Assembly (NCBI GenBank): GCA_964020155.1
Contig: OZ026568.1
Span: 3,503,820-3,567,819, forward strand
DNA: 64,000 bases
Direction: 5' to 3'
Source of the DNA: Chondrilla cf. caribensis
Taxonomy: Eukaryota; Porifera; Demospongiae; Chondrillida; Chondrillidae
Both the position numbers and the translations under genes were made by a program. The notes beneath the pieces are model-generated. The model made no database searches and had not been told where the DNA came from. It saw only the letters and a list, made by a program, of their open reading frames with translations. Below, one piece after another: positions 29,061-42,556 of this stretch; position 1 is the first letter of the stretch; every line of letters starts with the position of its first letter.

Positions 29061-30069
29061 AGTGTGTATATGTGTGTATATGCGTGTGTGTGTGTGCGTG
29101 TGTGTAGTGTGTGATCTGTACATGTGTATGTCTGTCTGTGTATTTGTGTTGTGTGTGTGTGTGTACATGTGTATGTCTGTCTGTGTATTTGAGTTGTGTG
29201 TGTAGTGTGTGATGTGTATATGTGTATGTCTGTCTGTGTATTTGTGTTGTGTGTGTGAGTAAACATACATACATGCATGTGCGTACCATTCTGTACAGAG
29301 TGTTTGTGTTGTACAGTAAATGTTAGTGTTCTTGGCTATCCCTGTGTCCCTGGCATGCATGTCAACATGCTGGTGCTCCAAATTTGCAATATGACCACAA
29401 AGAAAAATAATGACTTTGTATCACTATTGAGACGTTGAAGTACCGGCAATGGAATTAATAGTCTTGTGCTACGTTTCGTGGGTGCATTTGATTCCCCACT
29501 CCTCCACCCTACCTTTCCCATGTAAGGAACTATTATTAGACATACCTGTTGGGCTGGATTTACTTATCGCATTGGAAGAGACGATGCGGGTAATTCAAAC
29601 CTCAAATGAGTACAATTGGATTATTCCTTATAGCCCAATTGTTCCTTATGTACAAACACTCCGCAAAGGGTTCTTAATTGGGGCTAGATTCTCGTACAAA
29701 CAATAACCGATATCTTATCACTGAGACTCACTGAGACTCTGAGGCTGTGGCAAAGGTGTGATGCCCCTGAAGAATTCAACTATCACAATTTGATTGCTGG
29801 CGGTATTCATAACTACTTGTAACTGGCACTGTGGATATTTATAGATACGTATGTGCTTATGTGCAGTTTTTAAGTTAACAGGTGATGTTGATGGTGTGTT
29901 TTGTCGTTATGTTAACAGAAGAATTGTAATTGAAGAGTGTCCACCCTTTTATGAGGTTGCCACGGTATTGTTGCCAACTCAGTGAGAATTTGAACATGTA
30001 GCATTTGTATCATGCATAGATGTATCATAGGCTGTACTGTATGGAGTATAGCTATTGCTGTCCGTATTT

Positions 30070-30140
<71 letters not shown>

Positions 30141-30147
30141 CGCATGC

Positions 30148-30225
<78 letters not shown>

Positions 30226-31645
30226 CTGTGTGTATGTGTGTGTGGGGTGGGTGCGTCTGTGTGTGTGTAAACCTGCATGTGCATATACGTACACGTATGT
30301 ACACGTGTGTGACAGAGGAAGGTACTGCACTAACTGCCTTCTCATGTACCCACAGGCAGAAATTTTCAATTAGATATGTGTAAGTCTGTGTGTGTGACTT
30401 CATTGCTTGTGTTTAGTGGGCATAAATGTTCACATGACATCATGTTTAAAAGGATCACATTTCACTTTCTTCCCATGTGTGAATGTGTATCCTTTACTGT
30501 CTGTCTCCACTTGCGGATGATGGAGTTGTTAGATTTCACCTGCCTTGTAAATTTCATTTCTCACATAACCCAGAACTAAAGGTACCCGAGTAGGTGTATG
30601 TGGTACATGCATACATATACATGCCATACTGTATAGACCTACCTGCATATAGTGTTTAATACAATATATTTTGTGGGATCTACTTGCATATGGTGATGAA
30701 ACAGATACGTGTATATCTCATGCCAAGAGCAATTTGACTACAACAGTATTGCAGTTAGTGACCAGTAGAACTCTGAATACTGTATATACATTGTGTGTAA
30801 AGGGTGTATATGTACTGCCTCTTATCGAGGTAATTTGTTTATGAAGTTCTTGTAAGGATCTTTATTATACTGAGGAGTGGCTACTATTCTGGACACCCAG
30901 TACAGGTTCGACTACATGAACTGTACACTTTGTGAGATTTGTATCCAACTGTACACATATGACAGGTCGGCCATGGCATATGTGTCGGGGTCACCAAATA
31001 TGACAGTAGTTGCATTATGATTCAACCAATCATATCAAGAAAATCAAAATGTGTTTATTATTACTTTGCCAAAAACACGTGGCTATAATATATATTCACA
31101 ACACGTGTATAGTGGGTGCGCATCACAGGCTGTGAGTGTGTATACAAACAAGCGTGTGGAAAATGGAAGTAGTGATTTACGATGCTTACAGGAAATAATA
31201 ATAATATTACGTAACCAGAACTAAATATAGGAAACATGCAAAATATAGCCAATACACACATGCCCGCACACCGCGTCGTCAAGATGTGACTACTGACCGC
31301 AGGGTGTATTTTGCACAGTTCCTCGCTCAACCTGCAGTAATCTTTTCACCGTATGCAGTCTTACAGATACTTTACCCCATGACTGGCGAACGAGACGTTT
31401 TGAGTCATTCTTCTCATGCATACCCACAGTACATGCATTTTTAAAGTTACCTTATCTGTATGTTGTGATGTGTCACACCTAGTGGTTTGGTGGATTGGGT
31501 TTCAGTTCCACATATTTAGTTCTGAACTATGCTAACTGTATTCTTATCTCTCGATTCTGACAGTGTGTGTCCCTGCAAGCATTGCCCACCATGGTGTGGG
31601 TGTGTTTGTGTGGAAGGGGAGTGTGTGTGTGTTTGTGTAGAAGGG

Positions 31646-31715
<70 letters not shown>

Positions 31716-32045
31716 ATGAGTTATGAATGTGAAAGTATTACATAATAATATACCTCTTCTGACGTGACACTTCACAGTGAAATGTTATCATCACCTATTT
31801 GCCAGTAAAATTAATGGTCAACGACCAACATTCACTCCTTAGTTATCTTTCTGATGTCACAAACCTTTCATCAACCATACAATAACATCCTCTTAGCACA
31901 ATGGAGCTAATGCAACTACACTTTGCTTTGTTCTCTTTCATTCATGGGTACCCATGGGCAATGTGGTTTGGTATGTACTTTGAGCCTCGTTGAGTTCTGT
32001 TGTCACTTCTGACGTCAATTCCATAAGATCTACCTCACAGGCCTC
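27630..32045. other. Gene-poor stretch with microsatellites
   Basis: No exon with recognisable product. Large (TG)n tracts lie at 28371-28483, 28916-29250, 30072-30265 and 31580-31712. A 29449-29706 plus-strand open frame exists but I do not recognise it and see no supporting splice pattern. Confidence 0.6.
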
Positions 32046-32169
32046 GTCACTTGACATACTGCATCACACACTGCCAACACAGTGTGGGCACATGTGAAAT
32101 ATACCTTTGTGTGTGTGCATGTGTGCTTGTTTGTGTGGTGTCTCCTCTCATAGTATTCCCTTTCTTAGT

Positions 32170-32720
32170 GTCCCAATTCATGTCCCCCTCCTGGTGTCCC
32201 CCTCCTGGTGTCCCCCTCCTGGTGTCCCCCTCCCGGTGTCCCTCTCCTGGTGTCCCCCTCCTGGTGTCCCTCTCCTGGTGTCCCCCTCCTGGTGTCCCCC
32301 TCCTGGTGTCCCCCTCAATCCTGGTGTCCCCCTCCTGGGGCCCCCTCAATCCTGGTGTCCCCCTCCTGGGGCCCCCTCCTGGTGTCCCCCTCCTGGTATC
32401 CCCCTCCTGGTGTCCCCCTCCTGGTGTCCCCCTCGATTCTGGTGTCCCCCTCCTGGTGTCCCCCTTGATTCTGGTGTCCCCCTCCTGGTGTCCCCCTCGA
32501 TTCTGGTGTCCCCCTCCTGGTGTCCCCCTTGATTCTGGTGTCCCCCTCCTGGTGTCCCCCTCCTGGAGTCCCCCTCGATTCTGGTGTCCCCCTCCTGGTG
32601 TCCCCCTCCTGGTGTCCCCCTCGATTCTGGTGTCCCCCTCCTGGTGTCCCCCTCCTGGTGTCCCCCTCAATTCTGGTGTCCCCCTCCTGGGGTCCCCTGC
32701 CCTACTGTCCCCTCTCATGC
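32170..32720. repeat. 14-bp C-rich minisatellite (G-quadruplex-prone on minus strand)
   Basis: The unit 'tcctggtgtccccc' is repeated about 35 times, with 18-bp variants containing 'tcgattctgg'. The minus strand reads GGGGGACACCAGGA repeatedly, giving runs of five G every 14 bases. Open frames on both strands through it are artefacts of the repeat. Confidence 0.92.
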
Positions 32721-33446
32721 TGTTCCCTGTTTTGGATCTACTCCAACTTTGCTGTATGTCCATTGCCTCCGATGCTTGTGCACATGTGTAGTTGAATACC
32801 ATATTTATACCACAAGTCCTTTTAGGGCATATTGAAGGTATGCATGATGATAGATATCGAGTCCGACTTGCGATGCTGATGAGTATGTTCTAATACTGAT
32901 AGTGAACCCTTTTAATTGTGGCTGACCACATTTTTTGGATCAAATGATGTGTCAGGAATGCAGAAAGCCAACTGTTGTCTTCTGTTTCTCAGCAACCAAG
33001 GGTTTCTTGTCCCTTTGTGTGACACCTGTGGTTGGATAGGAGATGAAATCACGACTGTTACACTCCCACCAGTGCCACTTACATGCACCCAGTCTGGGCT
33101 ACATGTGAACCAGTGAGTTGAGTCCAAGTGAGATCCCTTGTAGCCAAGTTCCACTGGATATGACTCAGTGGGTTAGTCCCAGCAGTCCCAGCAGTCCCAG
33201 GAGTGTCCCTTGTATGCAAGTTTGTATATAATCTCAGTTCATATGGGTGTTCCTGATTGTAACAGATGGATTTTGTACAGTACACACAATATTCACCACA
33301 TGAACCCATGCCAGGGGCCTTTTAGAAGGCTTCATTCCAGTAACGCTTTATGCACACTTACTGCTCATTAATATGACAACTCATCGTCTGTGTTTATAAA
33401 GTGTGTCTACATACGTACAGTACACATGGCTGTGGATACATGAAGT

Positions 33447-33519
<73 letters not shown>

Positions 33520-33594
33520 TGCCAGATTTGGAAATGTGATGTGTGCTTGCCTCCCCTGGCTCGTAGCTGTTTCCTTAGCTCCAGCCTGACTCAG

Positions 33595-33699
33595 GTGTCT
33601 ATGCCTACCTATCTGTAAATGTGGAGATGAGTAATTTTGCAAAGAAGCTCGAGGAGATAATAGATGGTGGGATTTCTAGCGGCCGACTTCCTCCTAAAG
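33595..33699 (+). CDS. Possible internal or first exon of an unidentified gene
   Basis: Bounded by 'gactcag' and the strong donor 'GTGAGT', phase 1 in and 1 out. It encodes VYAYLSVNVEMSNFAKKLEE followed by IIDGGISSGRLPPK. A Met at 33626 could instead be a start codon. A phase-compatible continuation after 'ccaccag' at 33928 (VKCVTGDSPHYSLPEHT) stops shortly afterwards. I do not recognise the family. Confidence 0.3.
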
Positions 33700-34164
33700 G
33701 TGAGTTCACGGTGTTGCTATGCTGGAGTCCTTTGTAGTGACTGATTTGCAAGTAATATTACAACTTCATACTACCTCATATTGTCCAAACAATCAAAATC
33801 TAACGGGTTGTACGCACTTGTGGGTGTTTTGAAGGGCACTACAACCAAACCACTAGCATCCTAATACGTAGCTGTAGGTTTGCACAAACGTCACCAAACA
33901 GGTGTTAAATCCACACCATCCCACCAGTCAAGTGCGTAACTGGTGACTCTCCTCACTACTCTCTCCCTGAACACACTTGTGCTAAAAGATGAAGATCTAA
34001 GAAACCTCCAAGTGTTTTATATGTACATGCATATGCACACGCACGCACGCACGCATGCACACACGCACACACGCACACACACACACACGCACACACACAC
34101 ATATTCATACACACACGCACGTACATACGTACACATATACGTACTTACATATACGATATGTGTA

Positions 34165-34231
34165 CATGTAATACAATACCAAACAATGACATGTGAATAG
34201 GTATACACAACTAGGTACATACGAAGCACAC

Positions 34232-34236
<5 letters not shown>
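34165..34236 (-). repeat. 72-bp dispersed repeat, inverted relative to 37141-37212, abutting (CA)n
   Basis: 'catgtaatacaataccaaac' through 'acgaagcac' is the near-exact reverse complement of 37141-37212. A long (CA)n follows to 34305, just as (TG)n precedes the other copy. Confidence 0.85.
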
Positions 34237-34302
<66 letters not shown>

Positions 34303-35276
34303 TGTACACCTGAAGCTCACCATCAACTACTATCCACCTCGCCACACACACAAACACAACACTTCGATCACATATTTGCACTACGTGTGTAATAGTATCC
34401 CAAGTAGCTACTAATGGAGTTTAAAGTTAGCCCCATTTTGACCCTCCACCTTCAATACGTGGTGCAAGGTTCATTGTATAAACAGCTCATTATTATTCGC
34501 AAACCTGTGGTTGCAGTAAAGTGTAATTCATGCCTGCAGTGTTGACAGGAAACCGGGTCACGATTACTTCAGGCTATCAATACCATTTTATGTACTGTCT
34601 GCCATAAATGTTTATTGTATCGTATCTCATCACTGTACCGTGTGGTGGGTCATACGGACACACGGACCACAGGGGTAAAGTCTGAACAATCTATTAAAGC
34701 TGTTTGTCCTAACAAGAAGAGGCGATACAGCACTGTGTTGATATAAGAAATGTCATAAACCATCCGGGGGATGTTATTTATCCGTCCTGTATTGTCTGGT
34801 GTCTACAACCTGTGATACACCAAGCTGTAGTACACAGGATGTATGTAACATGTTTGTAACAAAGCTGTACAGGATTGCACATGGTGGTATGATTAAAAAG
34901 TTTAGTAACTTTGAGGTGGGTGTATAAGGCATGTGCTCATTTTTGTGAGTTTGCAGACACTTAGTTCACACATTGGTTCCTTTGTGAGTAATAGAAAATG
35001 CCCACACATTGAGATACCAGTACTCCACTGTACTTAAGTGCTTCTCTGTGCAGACAGGTAAGGTTGGGTTGCATTCCAATCCATCTGTCCACTTCCTGTG
35101 AAGGGTAATTGTTTTCCTTGAACACCCAGAGCACCGCTAGTCTCCAACCATACTGAACTTGCCTCAATGTCGTAGCATTCCCCTCATTGTTATCTAATGC
35201 TAATTTTCAAATTGATCATATTTCCGACATGAATCGTATCAGAAGGGAGGCACATTGAGGTTGTCTTTCCTACTAG

Positions 35277-35667
<391 letters not shown>

Positions 35668-36309
35668 GTGAGTGGGCCATGAATAGGGGAGTGTATACTA
35701 TACATGTGTGTGTGTGTACTCAGATGTGCACAAATGACGTATGTACACGAGAAACACAAGTGTTGGAGAGACTACACTCACGTTATACATGAATATCTCA
35801 CCAGCACCCTTGTATCACACCAAAGTGATGTACCCACGAACTCTACCTAATGAGATCACTACAACAATGCATGTTACTGGGACTACACACCTACAATATG
35901 ACTACAACAGGAGTTGGACAGTAAAGGTATTACGTAGTTACAATTAAAGAGGAGTTATTTTCTTTAACTTTGTACTGTGTGGGCTGATACAAGTAAAGAA
36001 TTAATTGCAACTGGGAAGTATGTGCAGTGAATTCTCATTAATTGGTTACAGTTCATGGAAGGTGGGTGGGTTAGTTTGGGAGATTTTCCAAATCGATGTT
36101 ATCATCCACAAATGCAAATGTATCTGTGTGCATAAATGAGGGCAGATTGACACGTATTCATTTAGTAGTCCTTCTGTTGGCTGACTGCACTCGATGTTGT
36201 CCTCAAGGTTTGACACACTCTACCGTGATATCACACACAGAATCAATCCCCGAACAATGCTCAGGGACTTTTGAAGAGTTAACCTATAATTGGTGTATTA
36301 GCCCTTAAT

Positions 36310-36570
36310 TTACATTATTACAGACCACCGAATCAAGTCTGCATGATCGTATAGTATTAATACAGATCATTGAATAAGTTTGCATGATCGTATAGTATTA
36401 ATACAGATCATTGAATCAAGTCTGCATGATCGTATAATATTAATACAGATCATTGAATAAGTTTGCATGATCGTATAGTATTATTACAAATCATTGAATC
36501 GATCCTGAATGATCGTATATTGTATTATTACAGATCCCTGAATCGATTCTACATGATCGTATAGCATTAT
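36310..36570 (+). repeat. Tandem repeat, ~57 bp, about 5 copies
   Basis: The unit contains 'acagatcattgaatcaagtc' and 'tgcatgatcgtatagtatta'. Copies drift toward the 3' end. Confidence 0.85.
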
Positions 36571-36666
36571 TTGATGTATTCAATTTCAACACGAGTACAC
36601 TTGTAAAAGTCTCTCAAGTACTCTGATGTGGTTGGACCCTGCTGCCACGGAGACTGTGATTTTATT

Positions 36667-36983
36667 GGTGGAACTTGTAGATCTTCTTTCCTATTGCCAC
36701 GTATTGTGGTGGGTAAGCAATGTGCATTGACATATGAGCCATGAGTGATGGCGTCATCTGCATACTAGCACCACTAGTCACGTACTAATTTTGGGTAAAA
36801 GTTATCAAATGCACGTCAATCAATCATATGCATATCAATCAATGTAATAGAATTTAATGCGTGAAAGCCTTTAGTAACTTATGAGCATACACGCTTTTAT
36901 AATATATGCATACATGTTGCTGAGCTAGCATGGTGTATGTGGATTTATGTATTTATATTATGGTGTGTGTTTGTGTGTGTGTG
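36667..36983 (+). repeat. ~317-bp dispersed repeat, copy 1
   Basis: It begins 'ggtggaacttgtagatcttc' and ends 'atattatggtgtgtgtttgtg'. It matches 43517-43833 in reverse complement at roughly 97% by eye. (TG)n follows directly (36960-37143), and then the 72-bp repeat at 37141-37212. Confidence 0.9.
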
Positions 36984-37075
36984 TTCGTGTGTGTGTGTGT
37001 GTATGCTCGTGTGTGTGTGTATACATGTGTGTGTGTTTATGTGTGTGTGTGTGTGTGTGCTCGTGTGTGTGTGTA

Positions 37076-37129
<54 letters not shown>

Positions 37130-37140
37130 CATGTATGGTG

Positions 37141-37212
37141 CATGTGTGTGCTTCGTATGTACCCAGTTGTGTATACCTATTCACATGTCATTGTTTGGTA
37201 TTGTATTACATG
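37141..37212 (+). repeat. 72-bp dispersed repeat, copy 2
   Basis: Reverse complement of 34165-34236. It directly follows the (TG)n tract that ends the 317-bp repeat. Confidence 0.85.
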
Positions 37213-39117
37213 CACACACATGCTTGCAGGCATTCCACACTTATCTAACACATATACCTAAAAATCTACATCAAACATCTCAAGTACTTTCAAGACATTG
37301 TGTGTCTAACGCCAAAAGAAAGACTATCCCATTCCAATTAGGTTTGCATGTGATTGCATTAGCTGTCTCTGCTGTATCCTGGGCACATCAGTGAATGGCC
37401 AAGTGTCTTATAAGTGCATTAATCAAATCACTCGGTTGTGATTGTAACAATGGGGGACAAGCGGTATCTCCCTTCAACGTGATTTGGTGCTCGCTCTAAT
37501 TGCACTGAACACAATTGTTCCAGCTACATTTGCCACACAAGTGAATTTGTCTTGTGGTACACATGTTCACTTTGTGTGGGTGAGGGCATGGAACCTTGGC
37601 TGGCTCCAGCCTCTCCGCTGAAAAGGTGACATCTCCATTCTCATTTGAAGAGCTTCTCCCTTGCGTGTCTCTTGTTTGCAACACACACGGGACCACAAAT
37701 GAGATGTTGTGAATGACAGGAAACCCAATTTGAGCAGACTGTCACTGCCCTGATTCCTTACCTTGGTAGTGTTGTGGTTCTGTGTTTTGAAACTCTAAAC
37801 TGAACAATCTCTTCCGCGTTACTTCTGAGGTTATGTGTATGGAGTGTGTATCGGTATGTGATGTCTAGTAGATTGGATTTTTTCGAATGGACACCTCTAG
37901 AATGTTGACACAGTCAAACCTCAACAACTTGAAAAATTGATGCTAGCAGTATTGTATTTCGTGTTAACAGTGCTTACAGAATCAATGTACATTAGCAGTG
38001 AATATTGGGTCTTGATGGTAGTTTTGTGATAAGGGGTATTTGGGTAAAGTGATTTTGTGTTAATGATTCATGATGTACAGACTTAATCATGTATATGTGT
38101 GTCTGTGTATACTTGCGAGCTTTGTAGGGTGTGTAGGGCAGTCACAGAGACTACCAACTGTATAGGGCTCAATAAGGAAATTTTCCACTTGATTGCAATG
38201 AATGTCCGGTACTTGAAGAACGTCTGTGTCTAGCAACTATGTTCCAATCGGATTATCTGGCTTGGTGAACAGAACGGTTTTGACAAAACATGCTACAAAC
38301 ATGGTCACACAATTGCAAAGGACACATGTCACTATAATACCATATGTGTGTCTGCATACCTGTGCACATGGTGGGGGCTGTTTGCGGGGGAAATGTTCTC
38401 TCCCACAGTCGAGCATCTGAGTGTAGTACAGTATTTGGGTTATGTGTGTGAGTGATATACAGTGAATTCTCGTCAATCCATCACAATTTGTTTTTGAAAG
38501 ATGTGGTGGATTAAGGATTTTGGCAGATTAACTGGATATTCATTAGTGTTTGAATACTTTATGGTAATGAGGGATTGAGGTGGATGATTTGGATTTGGTG
38601 ATTAAAGTGGTGGCGGATTAATGAGAAATCGCCGCGTATCACACAGCTGTTAAACCATTCCTACCATGTGAAGGGATAAGTGTATGTGAATGTACAGTAC
38701 ATACATACATATATACTATATGTATGTACATATGTGAGAACCTGCCCTATGTGTAGTGTATTGTACAAATACTATGTGCGTGTAGACCTCTGATGTATTG
38801 AGCTGTGATGGAGGATTACCAACATGAAGTCAATCTACCTTTGTAGCATTCAGTGATTTCTTGTGATAGTTTCCCACTGCAATTAAAGGTTCCTCTTAGA
38901 AAACTGTCTGCTTTTAGATTTCATCATCGTGTGTGGTCTGGCTGTACGTGACACAGTGAGTGTGTGTTTGAGCAGTTGACAACAAGTGCTGATTCTGTAC
39001 CCAAGGAATCCTGTCAATGATAATGTTGAGCACAGTGCATGTGGGTAATGGTGGCTAAAAACAGCTCTGCTCTTTTGGTACGATAATATGTATGTATGTG
39101 CCTATACATGGTATATA

Positions 39118-39182
<65 letters not shown>

Positions 39183-39657
39183 AGGCACATATGTACCTAT
39201 ACATTTGTATGTACCTATACTGTATACATAATAATGTACCAACATGTGTAGTAATATTATCTGTATGTGTGTCTTCTGTTCTGCCTTCCCAGACAGCTGG
39301 GCAGTGTGGGATAAGCCTGCCTTCTTTTCTGGAATTGATTCAGTGACTGCAAAGGCTTCTGTGCTCAAGTGAGGCATTGATGATCCTCACAGTTGTTTCC
39401 ATGGGAGGTCTCATATAATTCCTGTGGTCAGGAAGAGCCTTATCTTTCAATGGGCTCTCGATTACAGAAGATTTAAATTTAATTAACAAGCATGATGACA
39501 ATGTGGATTTTGTTACTTATTCAGATACAGCGATGCATACAGTGATGATGGAATACATACATATTGTGTCTTATTGTCTGTATGTATTGTGTTTAGTACA
39601 TACATGTGTACCTGTGTGTTTGTATGTGCATTTATGGAGTGATTCATATGTATGGCA

Positions 39658-39712
<55 letters not shown>

Positions 39713-40160
39713 GTGTGTGTGCATGTGTGTATGTGTATGTGTGTTTGCAAGCACCAGCCTGTGTATGTGTGCATGCTTTTGTTTGTATGTAGATGGGAGG
39801 ACATACAATAACTGACTACCTTTACTACATACCGTAGGAATTATGACCCGTAGTCCAAGTCAACTGCAGATGTTGTGAAGAATTTGAAGAATTTCAAACA
39901 TTGTCTCCACTATCGCTCTCGAGTGACTCGACAAATAGGCCATGTCGTTCTGTATGTTTGCTATGATATGACACTTACACAGTCAGCAAGTATTAATTTG
40001 AAATCATCCGACGTTGGGAAGTTTCCCATGCATTCATGCATGTATAAACTCTTGTGTGTAGTGAGTAAGGTACACTCATTGATAATGTCACATACGTATG
40101 TAGTTGATATGTAAGTGTGTCTTGTGTAGTCCAACTTACTTAGTAAGTACCTTTGATGAC
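37213..40160. other. Intergenic stretch without a recognised gene
   Basis: Contains (CA)n at 39122-39182 and (TG)n at 39661-39765. Exon-like fragments near 39298 (TAGQCGISLPSFLELI) and 39860 (STADVVKNLKNFKHCLHYRS) could belong to the unknown gene around 35 kb, but I could not join them. Confidence 0.5.
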
Positions 40161-40167
40161 ACACTAA

Positions 40168-40270
40168 CTATGTACTTTTTGTCAGAGGTACTTTCTATCA
40201 GTACTGGTTGACATAGTGTACATGAGTTAGGGACTGAGTGAAGTGTATGTACTAACCCAGGTGCTCACTA
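40168..40270 (+). repeat. Dispersed repeat shared with 50340-50440
   Basis: 'cagtactggttgacatagtg' and 'agggactgagtg' recur in the same order and orientation at 50 kb. Here the repeat runs straight into the next minisatellite. Confidence 0.75.
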
Positions 40271-40460
40271 ACCAAGAGCGTCTACTATAACCAGAAGTGT
40301 GTACTAACCCAGGTACTCACTAACCAGGAATATGTACTAACCCAGGTACTCACTAACCAGGAGTATGTGCTAACCCAGGTACTCACTAACCAGGAGTATG
40401 TACTAACCCAGGTACTCACCAACCAGGAGTGTGTACTAACCCAGGTACTTACTCAGCAAT
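40235..40460 (+). repeat. ~31-bp minisatellite, about 6 copies
   Basis: The unit is 'gtactaacccaggtactcac' plus 'taaccaggagt'. No coding potential. Confidence 0.85.
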
Positions 40461-41393
40461 ATACCGTGTAGTGTACATACAACCAATGGTCGTTCCCCTG
40501 ACGTAAGGATAATGGTGGTAATTATATATAATAAAATTTAATATTAATATAAATTACTTTCTTATTATATATTTCACAATAACCAACATCTTACAGTTAT
40601 ATATATATATATATGCTTTTGATATAACAATAATTGCACGAGAAACAAAGTATTATGCATATGCATGCTATATACACATGTGTGGCAAAACTGTATGTGA
40701 AAAGGCTTCTCAGACTGCAGTAAACACCTGGTGTTTCTTGTTGTTTTCTGAGTAAACACCAGGTGTTTCTTGCTGTTTTCTGAGTAAGCAGTGTTCGACC
40801 TTAAACTTCCGTCACACCTCATGCTTAACACCAAACCACGCGTGTACTGTATTGTCAAAAAATTGTACCGGCATGAGCAAGCGATGCGCATTCTACCCCT
40901 GTTAAATGTATTGCAATAGAATGCCCAAAGTACATGCAAATTACAAGAAAATAATAATATTATCAATTTTGCATGCATGGTTCTTTATAGATCATGACCC
41001 AAGTTTATGAACAATTAATCAAGCATGTCACTGCGTGGGAATTACAATTACTGTCTCTTAGTCTCAGGCCCGATTTATAATATATATATATTATCGTGAA
41101 TTATGTATAATATATAAAATTAATATACATATATATTATAGACTTAAAATTTAGGGACTTTCATGCATGCGATATGGTCACGAGACGAACACAGTATCAG
41201 ATAATCGCAATCAATATTACTTTGATATGTATTCATCACACAAAATACAATAATGTCAGAGAAGACAACAATAAAGAACAACAACAACATCAAAAACACA
41301 AAAAGTAAAAAAAATACGTGAAAATAACGTATTTCAGTAAAACCCAACAACACAACAACACAACAGCGAGTGTCAATCGTTTCGGTACACAAG

Positions 41394-42365
41394 TTACTGG
41401 ATGGAGTGATAGTGAAGTTCGATGAATACCTCTCCCTGTTGCCGTGTTTTGTGATTCCTGTGTGTGATAGGGAACCATCCCTTCAATGTGGCCTCTTCTT
41501 CCATCAACGAGGACATGTCGATTTCACACAGCCCCATGTGGTCATCCTTGGTCAGTGTGTCTTTATCGTAAACTTCGACAAACAACTTGTCTTGTCCATC
41601 CCAAGAGAAATGAAAATTTTCGTTGTACTTTGGGTTAAGTGTACGTTTCTTTACCGTACTTTTCTGCTTCTGTAGTCCAACGCTCATCACGAAATAAGGG
41701 TCGCTTTTCATAATGTCTTTTTCTATCAGTTTCCGCGCCTCTACTAACTTGAGGTACACGATACCTTTGAATTCCACCATACCGGCCTGTCTGATGTCTG
41801 TAGTACTGCTGCCACTGCTACTTCTACTACGAGGGCTGCTCGGCGACTGTGGAGGAGAAGCTTTAATAACTCTCTTCGGATAGTGGGGAGAGCCGCTCTT
41901 TCCTTCTCTGTACTTGAATAATTCGTCCAGGTATTTCGCAATTATGAACTGTTCTCTTTCGTTTCGAGACGTCTTACTACCTTGGGGGACCTCGAACACT
42001 TTGGGAATACAGTACTCGAGTGTTCTATTGATCTTCGCGTTACCTCCCTTCTCTAACATGCCCTTCACCTGTTCCAGCGTCCAATCGTCCAGAGAGAGAC
42101 TCAGTACGAAAGACTTTTCCACTCCAAGCGATCGATGCACCCCAGCACACTGCGTGCATATCAGCACTCCCAAGTTGACGCTAGCCCACCCGGGATGGGG
42201 CTCACCGCAGTCAGCACAAGCATCATTTCCTTCCACTTTGTGTAGTTCGGACAACAGCTCACAGGGGCTTGGTTCCTCCACGTGGGACGAAGACATGATG
42301 CGTTTCTTTGCAAGCCTCTTTGAACGGCTTAGCTCTTGCTGTAATTCTGAAATGACACGATTCAT
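41394..42365 (-). CDS. ArfGAP-C2 protein, 323 aa (or 300 aa from an internal Met)
   Basis: Single-exon coding region. The ArfGAP domain (about residues 35-155) has the zinc finger C50-x2-C53-x16-C70-x2-C73 and the catalytic Arg in GVHRSLG. A Ser/Pro-rich linker follows. A C2 domain (about 195-320) keeps calcium-site acids in KSDPY and YDKDTLTKDD. The protein should stimulate GTP hydrolysis on Arf and dock to membranes in a calcium- or lipid-dependent way. ArfGAP plus C2 without a PH domain is best known from plant AGD11-13 (ZAC). A splice acceptor ('tgtcatttcag') overlaps the first codons, so a 5'-UTR intron with translation from MSSSHVEEP at 42296 is an alternative. Divergent from SEM1. Confidence 0.9.
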   Translation of the reverse strand: MNRVISELQQELSRSKRLAKKRIMSSSHVEEPSPCELLSELHKVEGNDACADCGEPHPGWASVNLGVLICTQCAGVHRSLGVEKSFVLSLSLDDWTLEQVKGMLEKGGNAKINRTLEYCIPKVFEVPQGSKTSRNEREQFIIAKYLDELFKYREGKSGSPHYPKRVIKASPPQSPSSPRSRSSSGSSTTDIRQAGMVEFKGIVYLKLVEARKLIEKDIMKSDPYFVMSVGLQKQKSTVKKRTLNPKYNENFHFSWDGQDKLFVEVYDKDTLTKDDHMGLCEIDMSSLMEEEATLKGWFPITHRNHKTRQQGEVFIELHYHSIQ

Positions 42366-42556
42366 TGGAAAACACCGTTAAAAGCAAGTGAACAGTGAAA
42401 TGCTCAGTGATAAATAATTCCGCTGACCTACCAGCTCCTCTTTTATAGAAGGCCGTTAGCCAGTCGGGCAGTTCAAACGCGTACCAAGCACGTGGTGTGT
42501 GGCGAGACAGACGGGTGGCGTGATAATTGTATTCATTGGCCGCGTGTAAAATTAAA
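42366..42556. promoter_or_regulatory. Bidirectional promoter, ArfGAP-C2 / SEM1
   Basis: 191 bp between opposing start codons. It contains 'tataaaaga' in reverse sense and GC-rich blocks. Short spacing suggests shared regulation of two housekeeping genes. Confidence 0.5.

Noticed and set aside
30900..30915. Possible tRNA B box 'ggttcgactac'
   Set aside because: No matching A box or cloverleaf around it.
32047..32802. Overlapping 251-aa (-) and 246-aa (+) frames resembling collagen- or proline-rich proteins
   Set aside because: Both are readings of the 14-bp C-rich minisatellite; no splice sites or conserved ends support them.
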